From the NCBI RefSeq assembly GCF_042676045.1, contig NZ_JBHTJV010000005.1:1-64000 (forward strand): a DNA stretch of 64,000 nt, read 5' to 3'. A model generated the notes under the pieces. That model was not told the DNA's origin, did not search any database, and saw only the letters and a list, made by a program, of their open reading frames with translations. Numbering within the stretch: the stretch's first letter is position 1; every line of letters starts with the position of its first letter. Source of the stretch: Pseudahrensia aquimaris (GTDB lineage Bacteria > Pseudomonadota > Alphaproteobacteria > Rhizobiales > Rhizobiaceae). Below are positions 8,501 through 16,589 of the stretch, piece after piece. The position numbers and the translations under genes were made by a program.

Positions 8501-9076
8501 ATGAGCCTTAGAATTTCCGGAAAGCACATGGATATTGGAGACGCTCTCAAAGGACGCATACAAGAGCGTATAGAAGATGCGGTGGACAAATATTTTGGTC
8601 ATGGATTTTCAGGCCATGTGACAATGGAAAAGCAGGGAGCTTTTTTCATGGCAGATTGCATGCTGCATCTGGATTCCGGTGTCATTCTGCAAGCCAGCGC
8701 GCGCGAAGCGGATGCCCATGTCAGCTTTGACCGCGCCGCCGAGCGGATTGAAAAAAGGTTGCGTCGATACAAAAGAAAGCTAAAAGACCACCACGCTGGT
8801 GGACAGGGTGCAGAAAAATCCGAAGTGGCCTACACGGTCATGTCCACCCCAAATGAAGATGAAGAATTGGCGGAAGACTTCGCTCCAGCTGTAGTGGCGG
8901 AGGGATCTACCTCGGTAAGAACGCAGACAGTGGCTATGGCTGTGATGCAACTTGAGTTGATGGATGAACCCGTCAACGTGTTCAAGAATGCAGCCAGTGG
9001 CCAAGTTAACGTGGTCTACCGTCGGTCTGACGGCAATATCGGTTGGGTCGACCCTTCAAGCGAAGCGGCAGGCTGA
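8501..9076 (+). CDS. hpf: Ribosome hibernation promoting factor, long form
   Basis: A 191-residue long-type HPF. The N-terminal S30AE domain (residues ~1-105) starts S-L-R-I-S-G-K-H-M-D-I-G and ends in a basic R-L-R-R-Y-K-R-K-L-K-D-H-H. A linker leads to the C-terminal dimerisation domain (residues ~132-186, with D-E-P-V-N-V-F-K-N and V-V-Y-R-R-S-D-G-N-I-G-W-V-D-P). Long HPFs dimerise 70S ribosomes into inactive 100S particles in stationary phase. CAGGAG sits 9 bases before the ATG. Located between rpoN and ptsN, as usual. Confidence 0.95.
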   Translation: MSLRISGKHMDIGDALKGRIQERIEDAVDKYFGHGFSGHVTMEKQGAFFMADCMLHLDSGVILQASAREADAHVSFDRAAERIEKRLRRYKRKLKDHHAGGQGAEKSEVAYTVMSTPNEDEELAEDFAPAVVAEGSTSVRTQTVAMAVMQLELMDEPVNVFKNAASGQVNVVYRRSDGNIGWVDPSSEAAG

Positions 9077-9111
9077 CTGGAAGACTTAGGGCGATAGGGA
9101 GCCCCATTTTG

Positions 9112-9585
9112 ATGGATTTGAATGAAATCTTGACGCCGCAAGGCGTGATGTCGCTGGTCAACGTGAATTCCAAGAAGCAATTGCTTCAGGAAGTCGCTGA
9201 GCGCGCAGCTACACTCGCCAACGTCGATGAGCGCATTGTTTTCGACGTTCTGCTGCAACGAGAGCGGCTGGGATCGACTGGTGTAGGAAATGGCGTCGCC
9301 ATCCCCCACGGCAAGCTGCCGGGCTTGGAAGCGATTTATGGCGTATTTGCCCGCTTGAAGCAGCCAATTGATTTCGATTCTATGGATGATCAGCCCGTGG
9401 ACATTGTTTTCATGCTGCTGGCACCGGAAGGTTCGGGGGCTGATCATTTGAAAGCTCTGTCGCGCATCGCTCGCTTACTGCGCAATCAGGCAACGCTGTC
9501 GCAACTGCGTGCGACTACAGACGAAGACGCGCTCTACAGCATCGTTATGTCCACCGAAAATTTGAATGACGCAATGGCGGGCTAG
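9112..9585 (+). CDS. ptsN: PTS IIA-like nitrogen-regulatory protein PtsN (EIIA-Ntr)
   Basis: A 157-residue EIIA of the fructose/mannitol fold. The phosphorylated histidine is His66 in G-V-A-I-P-H-G-K-L. The start at 9112 (MDLNEILTP) has AGGGAG upstream and fits the family; the reading frame extends into hpf without reason. PtsN receives phosphate from PtsP-PtsO and modulates potassium transport, stress and nitrogen responses rather than importing sugar. Its stop lies only 9 bp from the convergent DUF1150 gene. Confidence 0.95.
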   Translation: MDLNEILTPQGVMSLVNVNSKKQLLQEVAERAATLANVDERIVFDVLLQRERLGSTGVGNGVAIPHGKLPGLEAIYGVFARLKQPIDFDSMDDQPVDIVFMLLAPEGSGADHLKALSRIARLLRNQATLSQLRATTDEDALYSIVMSTENLNDAMAG

Positions 9586-9594
9586 TCAGCCAAC

Positions 9595-9864
9595 TTAATG
9601 TCTCTGCATTGCCACGAGGTCATGGTCTTCAGCATCCTGAAGGATCATCGACATCTCGTCGGCAAGCGCCAATGGCTTACCGTCCGCTCCAAAAAGCGCC
9701 CACATATTCGTATCGGCTGGCAGGTTTTCTTCCAGGGTAACTTCAATGGGTAGATCATCCGTGTTTACACGGCGGATATAGGCAAGCGTGCTTTTGCCAA
9801 ACGACGAGAACTCGATCGCCGAGCCAAAAGGCCGAATCCGCTTGTCGTTCTTTTTATCAGTCAT
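9595..9864 (-). CDS. DUF1150 family small protein
   Basis: An 89-residue acidic protein. The core S-S-F-G-K-S-T-L-A-Y-I-R-R-V, then L-P-A-D-T-N-M-W-A-L-F-G-A-D-G-K-P-L-A-L-A-D, matches the DUF1150 pattern found almost only in alphaproteobacteria, where it often sits beside an Hsp20 gene; none is seen here. GGAG lies before the ATG. No biochemical role is known to me. It is convergent with ptsN and 78 bp downstream of the polysaccharide-secretion genes, which run in the same direction and may read into it. Confidence 0.8.
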   Translation of the reverse strand: MTDKKNDKRIRPFGSAIEFSSFGKSTLAYIRRVNTDDLPIEVTLEENLPADTNMWALFGADGKPLALADEMSMILQDAEDHDLVAMQRH

Positions 9865-9942
9865 AGCAACGCTCCTAACTTATGCCGCACCAACAAGGTG
9901 GGCATGAAAGGCGAGCTGTTCAAGAGAACAAAAGCGCTATCC

Positions 9943-11205
9943 CTATTTCTTGAAATTCAGCTTCGCAACAACGGAGCGCGTATCACGAATAGTTGCGTCA
10001 AGCGCAGCCAGCTCTGCCGACAGCGACACAAGATCAACCTCCGCACGAAGACGAGCCCCGACGAGATCCTCGGCGAACTGCTCATCGGTAGCAATGCGTG
10101 CATTGCGCTGGGCTTGGGTCATTGCGCGGACAACGTCAGCGCGTTGCTTGCGCAGCGACACCAGTACGGTGGAAATGGAATCACGGATAATCGTCGAACG
10201 CCACAAAACCCCGCTACCGATCTCATTGTGTAGGCTTTGCCCTGCCTCACGCGAAATCTCTTCAAGCTCAAAACGACGACCATACAGTGCGCCGAGACGC
10301 ACAGAAACTTCCAGCGTCGCGGATAAGTCGTTGCCTCGGTTGCCGGCACCGAAACTGTTGCCAATATCAGTGCCGTAATTTGCACTCGCCTGAACCTTCA
10401 GCGCATCCACTGTGCGTCGTCGCGCTTCAATATCATGAACCGTGCGTTCAATGCGCATCAAACGGCGGTCAAGCGCACGAAAGTCTGTATCCTGAAATAT
10501 CTCGACAGCCTGACGACGCCCGGCTTCGCCCCGGGATTGCGCCTCACGCGCCCTCACCTGCTCGATATATTGGCGCAGGACAGTAGCCCCACCGATAGTG
10601 ATAAAGCCTTCACGCAAAGCACGCGAAATCTCGCCATTAATGCGCAGCAGTTTCTTGCGTTTTGACCGCAGAACGTTGGCACGAGCCAAATAGCCGCTGC
10701 GCGACAGGGACTGCGTGGATGTTGTGGTCAATTGAATGAGCTTAGCCGCAATTTCCTGACGTTCGCAACGAGCAAAAGCCAACTCTTCAGTAAGGTTGGC
10801 TCGCTTCAAGTCTAGTATGTCGTAACTCATTCCAACATCGAAATCCGCCTCATCGGAAACCTTTGCAGAGAGCGAAGGCGAACGCAGAGACGTGGACGTA
10901 ATGCCAGCCTGGGCGAGCACGCGGCGGCAGCGAGCGGAGGGCTCTGCCCGAATTTCAGAGGCTGTGCGGAAATATTCACCGTTGGGCTTAAACGCAGCCT
11001 TTAGCGCAGTTGAACGGGATTGCGCCTTGCGCTCATTGCGGCGCGATTGCTTCTTCGCAGGGATGGAGCCAGTCGTTTCGGAAACAGACATAAGCGGGGC
11101 CATCGAATGATCGTTGCAGCCAGCTAGTGCAGCTACGCCCAGCAGCAGGGACAGCCCGCTCCCCAAGCGCCAATTGCGCCGTTCAAAATCTGTTTTACTC
11201 AACAT
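9943..11205 (-). CDS. TolC-like coiled-coil outer-membrane lipoprotein of a polysaccharide-secretion locus
   Basis: A 420-residue lipoprotein starting at the ATG at 11205. The signal ends in a lipobox LAGC with Cys30 as the acylation site. Most of the rest is long alpha-helical coiled coil rich in Arg/Glu/Ala, in two repeats. Each repeat is broken by a short beta-like stretch (V-K-V-Q-A-S-A-N-Y-G-T-D-I-G near the middle; D-L-S-A-T-L-E-V-S-V-R-L-G-A-L-Y-G after it), the TolC-type architecture. By position it would be the outer-membrane partner of the upstream membrane fusion protein and synthase. Identity to named families is weak by eye; a purely periplasmic scaffold lipoprotein is the alternative. 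It follows the fusion-protein gene by 36 bp. Confidence 0.6.
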   Translation of the reverse strand: MLSKTDFERRNWRLGSGLSLLLGVAALAGCNDHSMAPLMSVSETTGSIPAKKQSRRNERKAQSRSTALKAAFKPNGEYFRTASEIRAEPSARCRRVLAQAGITSTSLRSPSLSAKVSDEADFDVGMSYDILDLKRANLTEELAFARCERQEIAAKLIQLTTTSTQSLSRSGYLARANVLRSKRKKLLRINGEISRALREGFITIGGATVLRQYIEQVRAREAQSRGEAGRRQAVEIFQDTDFRALDRRLMRIERTVHDIEARRRTVDALKVQASANYGTDIGNSFGAGNRGNDLSATLEVSVRLGALYGRRFELEEISREAGQSLHNEIGSGVLWRSTIIRDSISTVLVSLRKQRADVVRAMTQAQRNARIATDEQFAEDLVGARLRAEVDLVSLSAELAALDATIRDTRSVVAKLNFKK

Positions 11206-11241
11206 ACTCAACTCAAAAACTCACACTGAAGGGCTACACCC

Positions 11242-12972
11242 TTAAAAGAACATCGGCGCCCGCTTTGCGTGGACGATTTCCTGCGTAACCGAACGCGGGT
11301 CGTAAAAATTTGCTTCCATGAATTTGCCGCGCAACGGCTTGCCAAACAGCGGATGGACAGCGGTTGTCTCGCCACTGATAGGCCCGCCAATCGTGCCAAC
11401 GGCCGAGCACACAATGAGCGTGAACCGGCAACCGACCAGCTTCTCGCCTTCCAGCACCTGATCGGTATTCGTGTAGGGCACGAACAGAACCATGACAGGT
11501 GCATCCAGCGCACGAGCCGCAGGTGTTTTCTCCAAAGATGTGAGGTTTGCTGTGATCACGCCGAGCGAATTTTCAAGTTGTGCAACGCGCAGCTTGGCGG
11601 AACCCTCTTGTTTTCCAGCGTTGAAGATTTGCGTTTTCGCAAGGATCACATCACGCGCCAAATGGGCCATGTCGGAGCCCGCAGACGTGATGACAGTGAT
11701 TTCCGGCTTATCAATTTCCTGACGAAGCGACAGCAGGAATTCCAGACGGCGGTTGACCTTGTTCAGTTCCAGCTGCCGCTGGGCGATTTCGTTTTCCACG
11801 GTTGCGATACGGTGCAATGTCTCAAGGACTGCAAGCGTACTGCTGTTCAGCGCTTTGCGTGTGATCAACCGCTTGGCGTAGGCGCCTTCAAGGTTTTTGG
11901 CGAACGTGCCCTGCCCGTTCAGCTTGTTGAAATCCGCAATCACCCGCTTCAAGCGTGCAATATTTTTGGTGATCTCGAGCTGTTGATAATTCTGCAAAAG
12001 GATCTCTTCGTCGATGGTGCGACGCATCAGGTCCAGCTGCAATTGCCCATCTCTCTTGTCACGCTGCGCAGCAGAAAGCTCAACCGAGGCGCTTTTCAAA
12101 TCTTGACGCACCTGGTTGGCACGCAGACGCATGGAGGAAAGATCGCGCTCCGTTTTGTCGACCAGCGCATGGCCACGTGACAGTTCAAACGGCAGCGACC
12201 AACTGGACGACCCCATGAAGAAGACAATCATCGCGCCATAGGTCAAAAACGTCAGGAAAAGCGCCGTCAGAATGACAACCGCCAATTTCTTGTACGCGAA
12301 GTTCGCCACTGGCACGAAACGGCGCCACAGTCCTTGGTCAGCTTCGGCAATCTTGGAGATCGATGCTTCAAAGCCTTTTGTGACCATTGATTTTGTTTCA
12401 GTTGGTTGAGCAGACTTTGCGGTTGCAACTTCGACAGCGGGCACTTCCGGCTCAACCGGAACATCGGGACGGCCCTGCGCAGATGCGCCGGCTTCTTGGT
12501 CGGCCTCTGGTTCCAAAGTGCGCTTTTCGTCCAGCGAAACCATGTTTTCTGACTCGATGCGCACATCGGACCGCGAAGCAAGCACCGTTGCAATTATCGC
12601 CTTCGGCTTGATTGGCTCGCACAGAACATCGTGCACGCCCATCAGACTGCCGTAGATTTCCGCGTCATCCTGTTTGCTCAAAACCACGCAACGGCGAGCG
12701 GCACGAAGGGCAGCGATAGCAACCACATTCAACGGATTGGCCGCATCTTCGCCGCGCATGTCGATGATCACACAATCGAACGGATGCTCAACATCACGCG
12801 CCACCAGCATGTCGATCGCGTCTTTGGCCAACGCCGCATGATCGAAACGGATCGTCTCTTCCTTGCGCTTAAAACTGCCCTTGGCAATGGTAATTTCCAT
12901 GCCAACGAACAGCACATTTATAGCCTTTTCGGCCTCGCGGCGCTCTACAGCAGAAAGGTCTTCAGCGGTCAT
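11242..12972 (-). CDS. Receiver-like domain fused to an Alg44/HlyD-type membrane fusion protein
   Basis: A 576-residue protein. Residues ~18-133 resemble a response-regulator receiver fold: a candidate phospho-acceptor Asp71 in C-V-I-I-D-M-R-G-E-D, and a K-P motif (I-K-P-K-A-I-I) at the expected place for the conserved lysine. The usual acidic pair after strand 1 is missing, so it may be a pseudo-receiver. A Pro/Glu linker follows, a transmembrane helix at ~229-253, long coiled coils (~265-480), and a C-terminal beta domain with V-F-V-P-Y, G-C-R-F-T-L-I-V-C-S-A-V-G-T-I and H-P-L-F-G-K-P-L-R-G, as in Alg44-type alginate co-polymerases. No PilZ motif (RxxxR, DxSxxG) is visible. Its start overlaps the synthase stop (ATGA), so the two are coupled. 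Confidence 0.75.
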   Translation of the reverse strand: MTAEDLSAVERREAEKAINVLFVGMEITIAKGSFKRKEETIRFDHAALAKDAIDMLVARDVEHPFDCVIIDMRGEDAANPLNVVAIAALRAARRCVVLSKQDDAEIYGSLMGVHDVLCEPIKPKAIIATVLASRSDVRIESENMVSLDEKRTLEPEADQEAGASAQGRPDVPVEPEVPAVEVATAKSAQPTETKSMVTKGFEASISKIAEADQGLWRRFVPVANFAYKKLAVVILTALFLTFLTYGAMIVFFMGSSSWSLPFELSRGHALVDKTERDLSSMRLRANQVRQDLKSASVELSAAQRDKRDGQLQLDLMRRTIDEEILLQNYQQLEITKNIARLKRVIADFNKLNGQGTFAKNLEGAYAKRLITRKALNSSTLAVLETLHRIATVENEIAQRQLELNKVNRRLEFLLSLRQEIDKPEITVITSAGSDMAHLARDVILAKTQIFNAGKQEGSAKLRVAQLENSLGVITANLTSLEKTPAARALDAPVMVLFVPYTNTDQVLEGEKLVGCRFTLIVCSAVGTIGGPISGETTAVHPLFGKPLRGKFMEANFYDPRSVTQEIVHAKRAPMFF

Positions 12973-14252
12973 GCCGACACCTTCCTTGCACGGGCGGGCG
13001 TGCCGCCAAGATCAGCAATATTAATGCTATCTTCAGTCGAGATGCCCGAATTATCAGACTTCTTGCCGCCCCGCGTCTCCCAAGACGTTGTGCCAAGGGT
13101 AAACAGGCCAAGCGGCGTCATGGTCAAATAGACGACCGGGAAAACCGCAGCCATCACGATGAACCAAATACCCGATGTCTGCGCGAATTCCGGCAGACGG
13201 TGTTTTGTCAGTTCATAAGCAACGGCAAAAATTGTGACGACCAAAGCATGAAACAGCATGGGCATGACGAATTGCAGTTCCATCGTCTTCGACAGCAGGA
13301 AGATGGGATAGAAGAACAACAGCGTGCCCATAGAGATGTAGTGGATCAGCACCAGCAGATTAAATTTGTGCAGATGCGGAATCGCTGTAATCAGATCGAT
13401 CATGTTCGACCGGCGCCAACGTAATTGCTGGTTCAGATAAGCCGGCATGTTCGTTGGCGCTTTGGTAAAGCAACGCGCGGTAAAGCAAAGACGAGTGCGA
13501 TAGCCCCGTTCAACGATCTTGCGCGTGAGGAACCGATCCTCGCCGTATTTCACTTCATCCCCAAGGAAGGTGCGCGACTCAACATCCTTGTCCACCGCCA
13601 GCATCGCCTCGCGCTTATACAGCGTGAGACAGCCCGATAGACACATGACATGGCTGAATGCGTTTTCGACGTTCTTCAGATAGTGATAGCCGACCCAGTA
13701 TTTCACGGCCTGCATTCGTGTAAGCCAGGTCTCCTTGGCATTCGATACAAACACGCAGCCGCCGACAGCGTCCGCGCCCGTCGTGTACATGTGACGCACG
13801 AGTTCGCTGACAACGTTAGAATCCACAATCACATCGGAATCGACCGACATGACAAGGTCGGTATCGAGATCAAGCACTGCGTTTTTGATACCCAAACGCT
13901 TACCCATATTGTGTGGGTTCTGAATCAACTCCATCCACGGATAGCGGCGGCAAGCCTCTTGGAGATGTTCAAGAGTATCGTCGGTGGAGCAGTCGTCCAC
14001 GAATACGATTTTTAGCTTGTCGCGGGGATAGTCCAGCGCGGCAAAGCTGGCAGCCGTTTGCAGAACGCTCGGTCCTTCGCAAAACACAGGAACGACAATC
14101 GCGACCGTCGGCCAATGCGGTGGATCTACATTGTAACCTTCTTGCGGACGCCTATCGAGAACACGCAGCAATGACCCAAGCACGTACCTGTTCGTAAACA
14201 CGATCAGGACGAGCAAGCCAAACAGCCATTCAACTGTTGATATTGCGATCAT
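12969..14252 (-). CDS. Processive family-2 glycosyltransferase (polysaccharide synthase)
   Basis: A 427-residue inner-membrane GT2. The ATG at 14252 follows GTGGGGG by 6 bases; a TTG 15 bp upstream is less likely. One N-terminal helix leads into the cytoplasmic catalytic domain with V-D-D-C-S-T (nucleotide binding), D-S-D at ~138-140, G-E-D-R at ~237-240 (catalytic acid region) and Q-Q-L-R-W at ~275-279. Several C-terminal helices follow. The order D, DxD, GED, QxxRW is that of processive synthases (hyaluronan, chitin, NodC, Alg8, curdlan), and the Y-W-V-G-Y-H then S-G-C-L-T-L-Y-K region is hyaluronan/NodC-like. The product cannot be told from sequence. It heads a minus-strand operon with the fusion protein and the lipoprotein. 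Confidence 0.88.
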   Translation of the reverse strand: MIAISTVEWLFGLLVLIVFTNRYVLGSLLRVLDRRPQEGYNVDPPHWPTVAIVVPVFCEGPSVLQTAASFAALDYPRDKLKIVFVDDCSTDDTLEHLQEACRRYPWMELIQNPHNMGKRLGIKNAVLDLDTDLVMSVDSDVIVDSNVVSELVRHMYTTGADAVGGCVFVSNAKETWLTRMQAVKYWVGYHYLKNVENAFSHVMCLSGCLTLYKREAMLAVDKDVESRTFLGDEVKYGEDRFLTRKIVERGYRTRLCFTARCFTKAPTNMPAYLNQQLRWRRSNMIDLITAIPHLHKFNLLVLIHYISMGTLLFFYPIFLLSKTMELQFVMPMLFHALVVTIFAVAYELTKHRLPEFAQTSGIWFIVMAAVFPVVYLTMTPLGLFTLGTTSWETRGGKKSDNSGISTEDSINIADLGGTPARARKVSA

Positions 14253-14571
14253 CGAGTGCCCCCACAATGCGCCTTGGCGAACTGCGAATTTGATTAAACT
14301 TTCAAGGCAACTGGTAACGCTCAGTCTGCCCCCGCTCGCATATACTTAAAGGCGAGGAAGCTGCTGATAGAGTTAACGCGGCAGGGAGCGATGGTGGTTT
14401 GAGGGTCAAAAGTGCCGACATATTTTTGTTAGTGTAAACAGATAGATAACGCGCGCATCCTCCTCAACATTCTGTTCACCATAAGCACAATTGAGCCACC
14501 CCCCATTACACTTTGGTGACGTCCTCTGCCGCAATTTGCCCAAAGATTTTTAGCAGGGGCTAACACGGGCA
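14253..14571. other. Divergent intergenic region between glycan synthase and nucleotide-sugar dehydrogenase
   Basis: About 320 bp with no open frame I would call a gene. It must hold both divergent promoters. The only structures I see are AGTGTAA (14431-14437) and its reverse complement TTACACT (14506-14512), 68 bp apart, which could be paired operator half sites or chance. No riboswitch or terminator is evident. Confidence 0.4.
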
Positions 14572-15963
14572 ATGATCTACAATTTACAAAGCGTCAGCAA
14601 CGCGGCCGAGACGGAAGCGCCGTCCAAACGCCTTACGTTGTCTGAAGTTTCCGAGCAGCCGGTTGATCTTCCAGATGCCGCCACAGCACGCGTTGCAGTT
14701 ATCGGTTTGGGCTATGTCGGCCTGCCACTCGTATGCGGGTTTTCGCAAAACAACCGGGCAATCGGCTTCGACATCAGCGCGGACAAAATTGAAGAGCTGA
14801 AAAACGGCTACGACGCCACTGGCGAAGTTGTTGGCACAGAACTGGCGGAAGCAGACGTCGAATTCACCATTGACGCTGAGGCATTGGCAACCGCGGACGC
14901 GATAATTGTGTGCGTTCCAACGCCTGTAAACAGCCGGAACCGCCCTGATTACCGCCCTCTTCTGGCAGCGTCCAAAACCATCGGCCAACATATGAAGCGC
15001 GGCGCATTGGTAGTCTACGAATCAACCGTCGATCCCGGCACAACAGAAAACAAATGCCTTCCTGTGCTGGAATCCGTGTCAAATATGAAAGAAGGCGTCG
15101 ATTTTTACGTCGGTTATTCACCTGAACGAATCAATCCGGGCGATCCAACACGCAGACTAGCCGATATCAAGAAAATCGTTGCAGGTTCAACGCCTTACGT
15201 CACTGATTACCTTGTAAAACTCTATTCACGGGTCATCAATGCAAGCCTCACCCCTGCCGCCAGCATCAAAGTCGCAGAAGCAGCAAAGATTCTGGAAAAT
15301 ACCCAGCGTGACGTCAACATCGCGCTGATGAACGAATTGATGGCGCTTTACGACAAAATGGGCATCCGTGCATCAGACGTGATTGCAGCCGCAAGCTCCA
15401 AATGGAACTTCCACCATTATCGCCCCGGCATGGTGGGCGGTCACTGTATCGCCGTTGACCCCTATTATTTGGTAGACGCAGGCCGTCGTCATGGCTTGCC
15501 AATGGAACTCGTCGCCGCCGGTCGCGCGGTAAACGAACAAACCCCCTATTTCCTTGCGGAAAAGCTGGAGACCATGTTCGAAGAGGCAGGCCAATCTATC
15601 GTCGGCAAGCGCATTCTCGTTCTAGGACGTACATTCAAAGAAGACTGTCCTGATACACGCAACTCAAAAACCTTCAAAATGATGGACTACCTTTGGGCTC
15701 AGGGAGCGGAAGTCTACAATTTCGACCCAATTGCTGAGGACGACCACTTTGAGGGGGGCCGCGGCACGCGGATTGTCGATGATCCTTTCGACGGCGGCGC
15801 TTATCACGCAATTGTTGTAACGTTGGGCCACAAGGTTTTTCGCGAACAACTAGACCGCAACACTCTGGAAACACTGGTTCCACGAGGCGCACCGCTGATC
15901 GACATGCGCGGACAATACGATTGCGAAGAAGTCCACGACCACTTTAACTACTGGCGTCCATAA
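14572..15963 (+). CDS. UDP-sugar / UDP-N-acetylhexosamine 6-dehydrogenase (nucleotide sugar dehydrogenase)
   Basis: A 463-residue NAD-dependent enzyme. The NAD-binding motif is V-I-G-L-G-Y-V-G (residues ~43-50). The catalytic cysteine is Cys292 in G-G-H-C-I-A-V-D-P-Y-Y-L, and G-S-T-P and E-N-T-Q-R-D-V-N also fit. The GGHCIxVDPYYL form is typical of the WbpA/TviB/WecC branch acting on UDP-GlcNAc, UDP-GalNAc or UDP-ManNAc, rather than the classical UDP-glucose enzyme. It oxidises C6 to the uronic acid in two steps. About 38 extra residues precede the Rossmann fold. Divergent from the GT2 synthase, so it probably supplies an acidic sugar donor for that polymer; this is inference. Confidence 0.88.
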   Translation: MIYNLQSVSNAAETEAPSKRLTLSEVSEQPVDLPDAATARVAVIGLGYVGLPLVCGFSQNNRAIGFDISADKIEELKNGYDATGEVVGTELAEADVEFTIDAEALATADAIIVCVPTPVNSRNRPDYRPLLAASKTIGQHMKRGALVVYESTVDPGTTENKCLPVLESVSNMKEGVDFYVGYSPERINPGDPTRRLADIKKIVAGSTPYVTDYLVKLYSRVINASLTPAASIKVAEAAKILENTQRDVNIALMNELMALYDKMGIRASDVIAAASSKWNFHHYRPGMVGGHCIAVDPYYLVDAGRRHGLPMELVAAGRAVNEQTPYFLAEKLETMFEEAGQSIVGKRILVLGRTFKEDCPDTRNSKTFKMMDYLWAQGAEVYNFDPIAEDDHFEGGRGTRIVDDPFDGGAYHAIVVTLGHKVFREQLDRNTLETLVPRGAPLIDMRGQYDCEEVHDHFNYWRP

Positions 15964-15981
15964 AACAGGCGCAAAACCAAA

Positions 15982-16012
15982 AAGGGGCACAACCGTATCG
16001 GTTGCGCCCCTT
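15982..16012. terminator. Bidirectional hairpin terminator between dehydrogenase and csp genes
   Basis: A 14-bp stem with one mismatch, AAGGGGCACAACCG / CGGTTGCGCCCCTT, around a TAT loop. On the minus strand the stem is followed by TTT, giving a rho-independent form for the convergent csp gene. On the plus strand the U-tract is poor, but the hairpin still lies 19 bp after the dehydrogenase stop. Confidence 0.7.
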
Positions 16013-16025
16013 ATCATGCTTATTA

Positions 16026-16043
16026 CCGTACCTTAAGGTACGG
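16026..16043. repeat. 18-bp perfect palindrome
   Basis: CCGTACCTTAAGGTACGG is perfectly self-complementary. It lies between the terminator hairpin and the csp stop, downstream of both convergent genes. It may be a second hairpin or a protein-binding site; I cannot tell which. Confidence 0.6.
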
Positions 16044-16107
16044 GAAACTCTTCACCTGCAGTAAACAGATGACGGCCCTTGCTTAACGCCTGAGCCGATC
16101 TGCAGAA

Positions 16108-16320
16108 TTAGTCAGCTGCCGAAAGGTTATCTGCAGCGAGCTTGCCGCTGCGCTGATCTTCGATCAAATCGAAGTTCAGTTTTTGGCCTTCAGTCAACGT
16201 ATCCATACCCGAGCGCTGAACAGCGGAAATGTGCACGAATGCATCTTTGCTGCCGTCATCGGGTGCAATAAAGCCGTAGCCTTTGTCTGCGTTGAAGAAT
16301 TTCACGGTACCGGTCGTCAT
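16108..16320 (-). CDS. Cold-shock domain protein (CspA family)
   Basis: A 70-residue single cold-shock domain. It has RNP-1 K-G-Y-G-F-I-A and RNP-2 D-A-F-V-H-I-S, and begins M-T-T-G-T-V-K-F-F-N. The start at 16320 has AGGA about 10 bases upstream; the longer frame to 16383 is 5' leader. Such proteins bind single-stranded nucleic acid and act as RNA chaperones. Its leader carries a strong hairpin, described separately. Confidence 0.95.
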   Translation of the reverse strand: MTTGTVKFFNADKGYGFIAPDDGSKDAFVHISAVQRSGMDTLTEGQKLNFDLIEDQRSGKLAADNLSAAD

Positions 16321-16345
16321 AGTCGTATCCTGACATAGTAGTATC

Positions 16346-16366
16346 CCGCCGGCATCATGCCGACGG
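16346..16366 (-). promoter_or_regulatory. Hairpin in the csp 5' leader
   Basis: On the minus strand CCGTCGGCAT, one G, then ATGCCGGCGG form a near-perfect stem (one G-U pair, 8-9 effective pairs). It lies 26 bases upstream of the csp start codon and just upstream of the ribosome-binding site. Position suggests a role in mRNA stability or temperature-dependent translation, as in other csp leaders; this is inference. Confidence 0.45.
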
Positions 16367-16589
16367 TGAGGAAACGTCATCATTGTCAGGGGAGATCAAA
16401 AACACACGGCGCACCGAATTCTTTGGGCTGCACCGACAAGTCCAACGTATTGGGAACATAGGGGCAAATCGTGGAATTGCAATGACAATCGCATGACAGT
16501 TGTACGAATTCGCTCACCATGCACGTTACGCACCGCGATCCCATCAAAGCAAAAACGCCTTAAACCCAGTGGCTTCCTGTCTCCTTTGA

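Noticed and set aside
11242..14252. PilZ or other c-di-GMP-binding domain in the synthase or fusion protein
   Set aside because: No RxxxR followed by DxSxxG is present in either protein.
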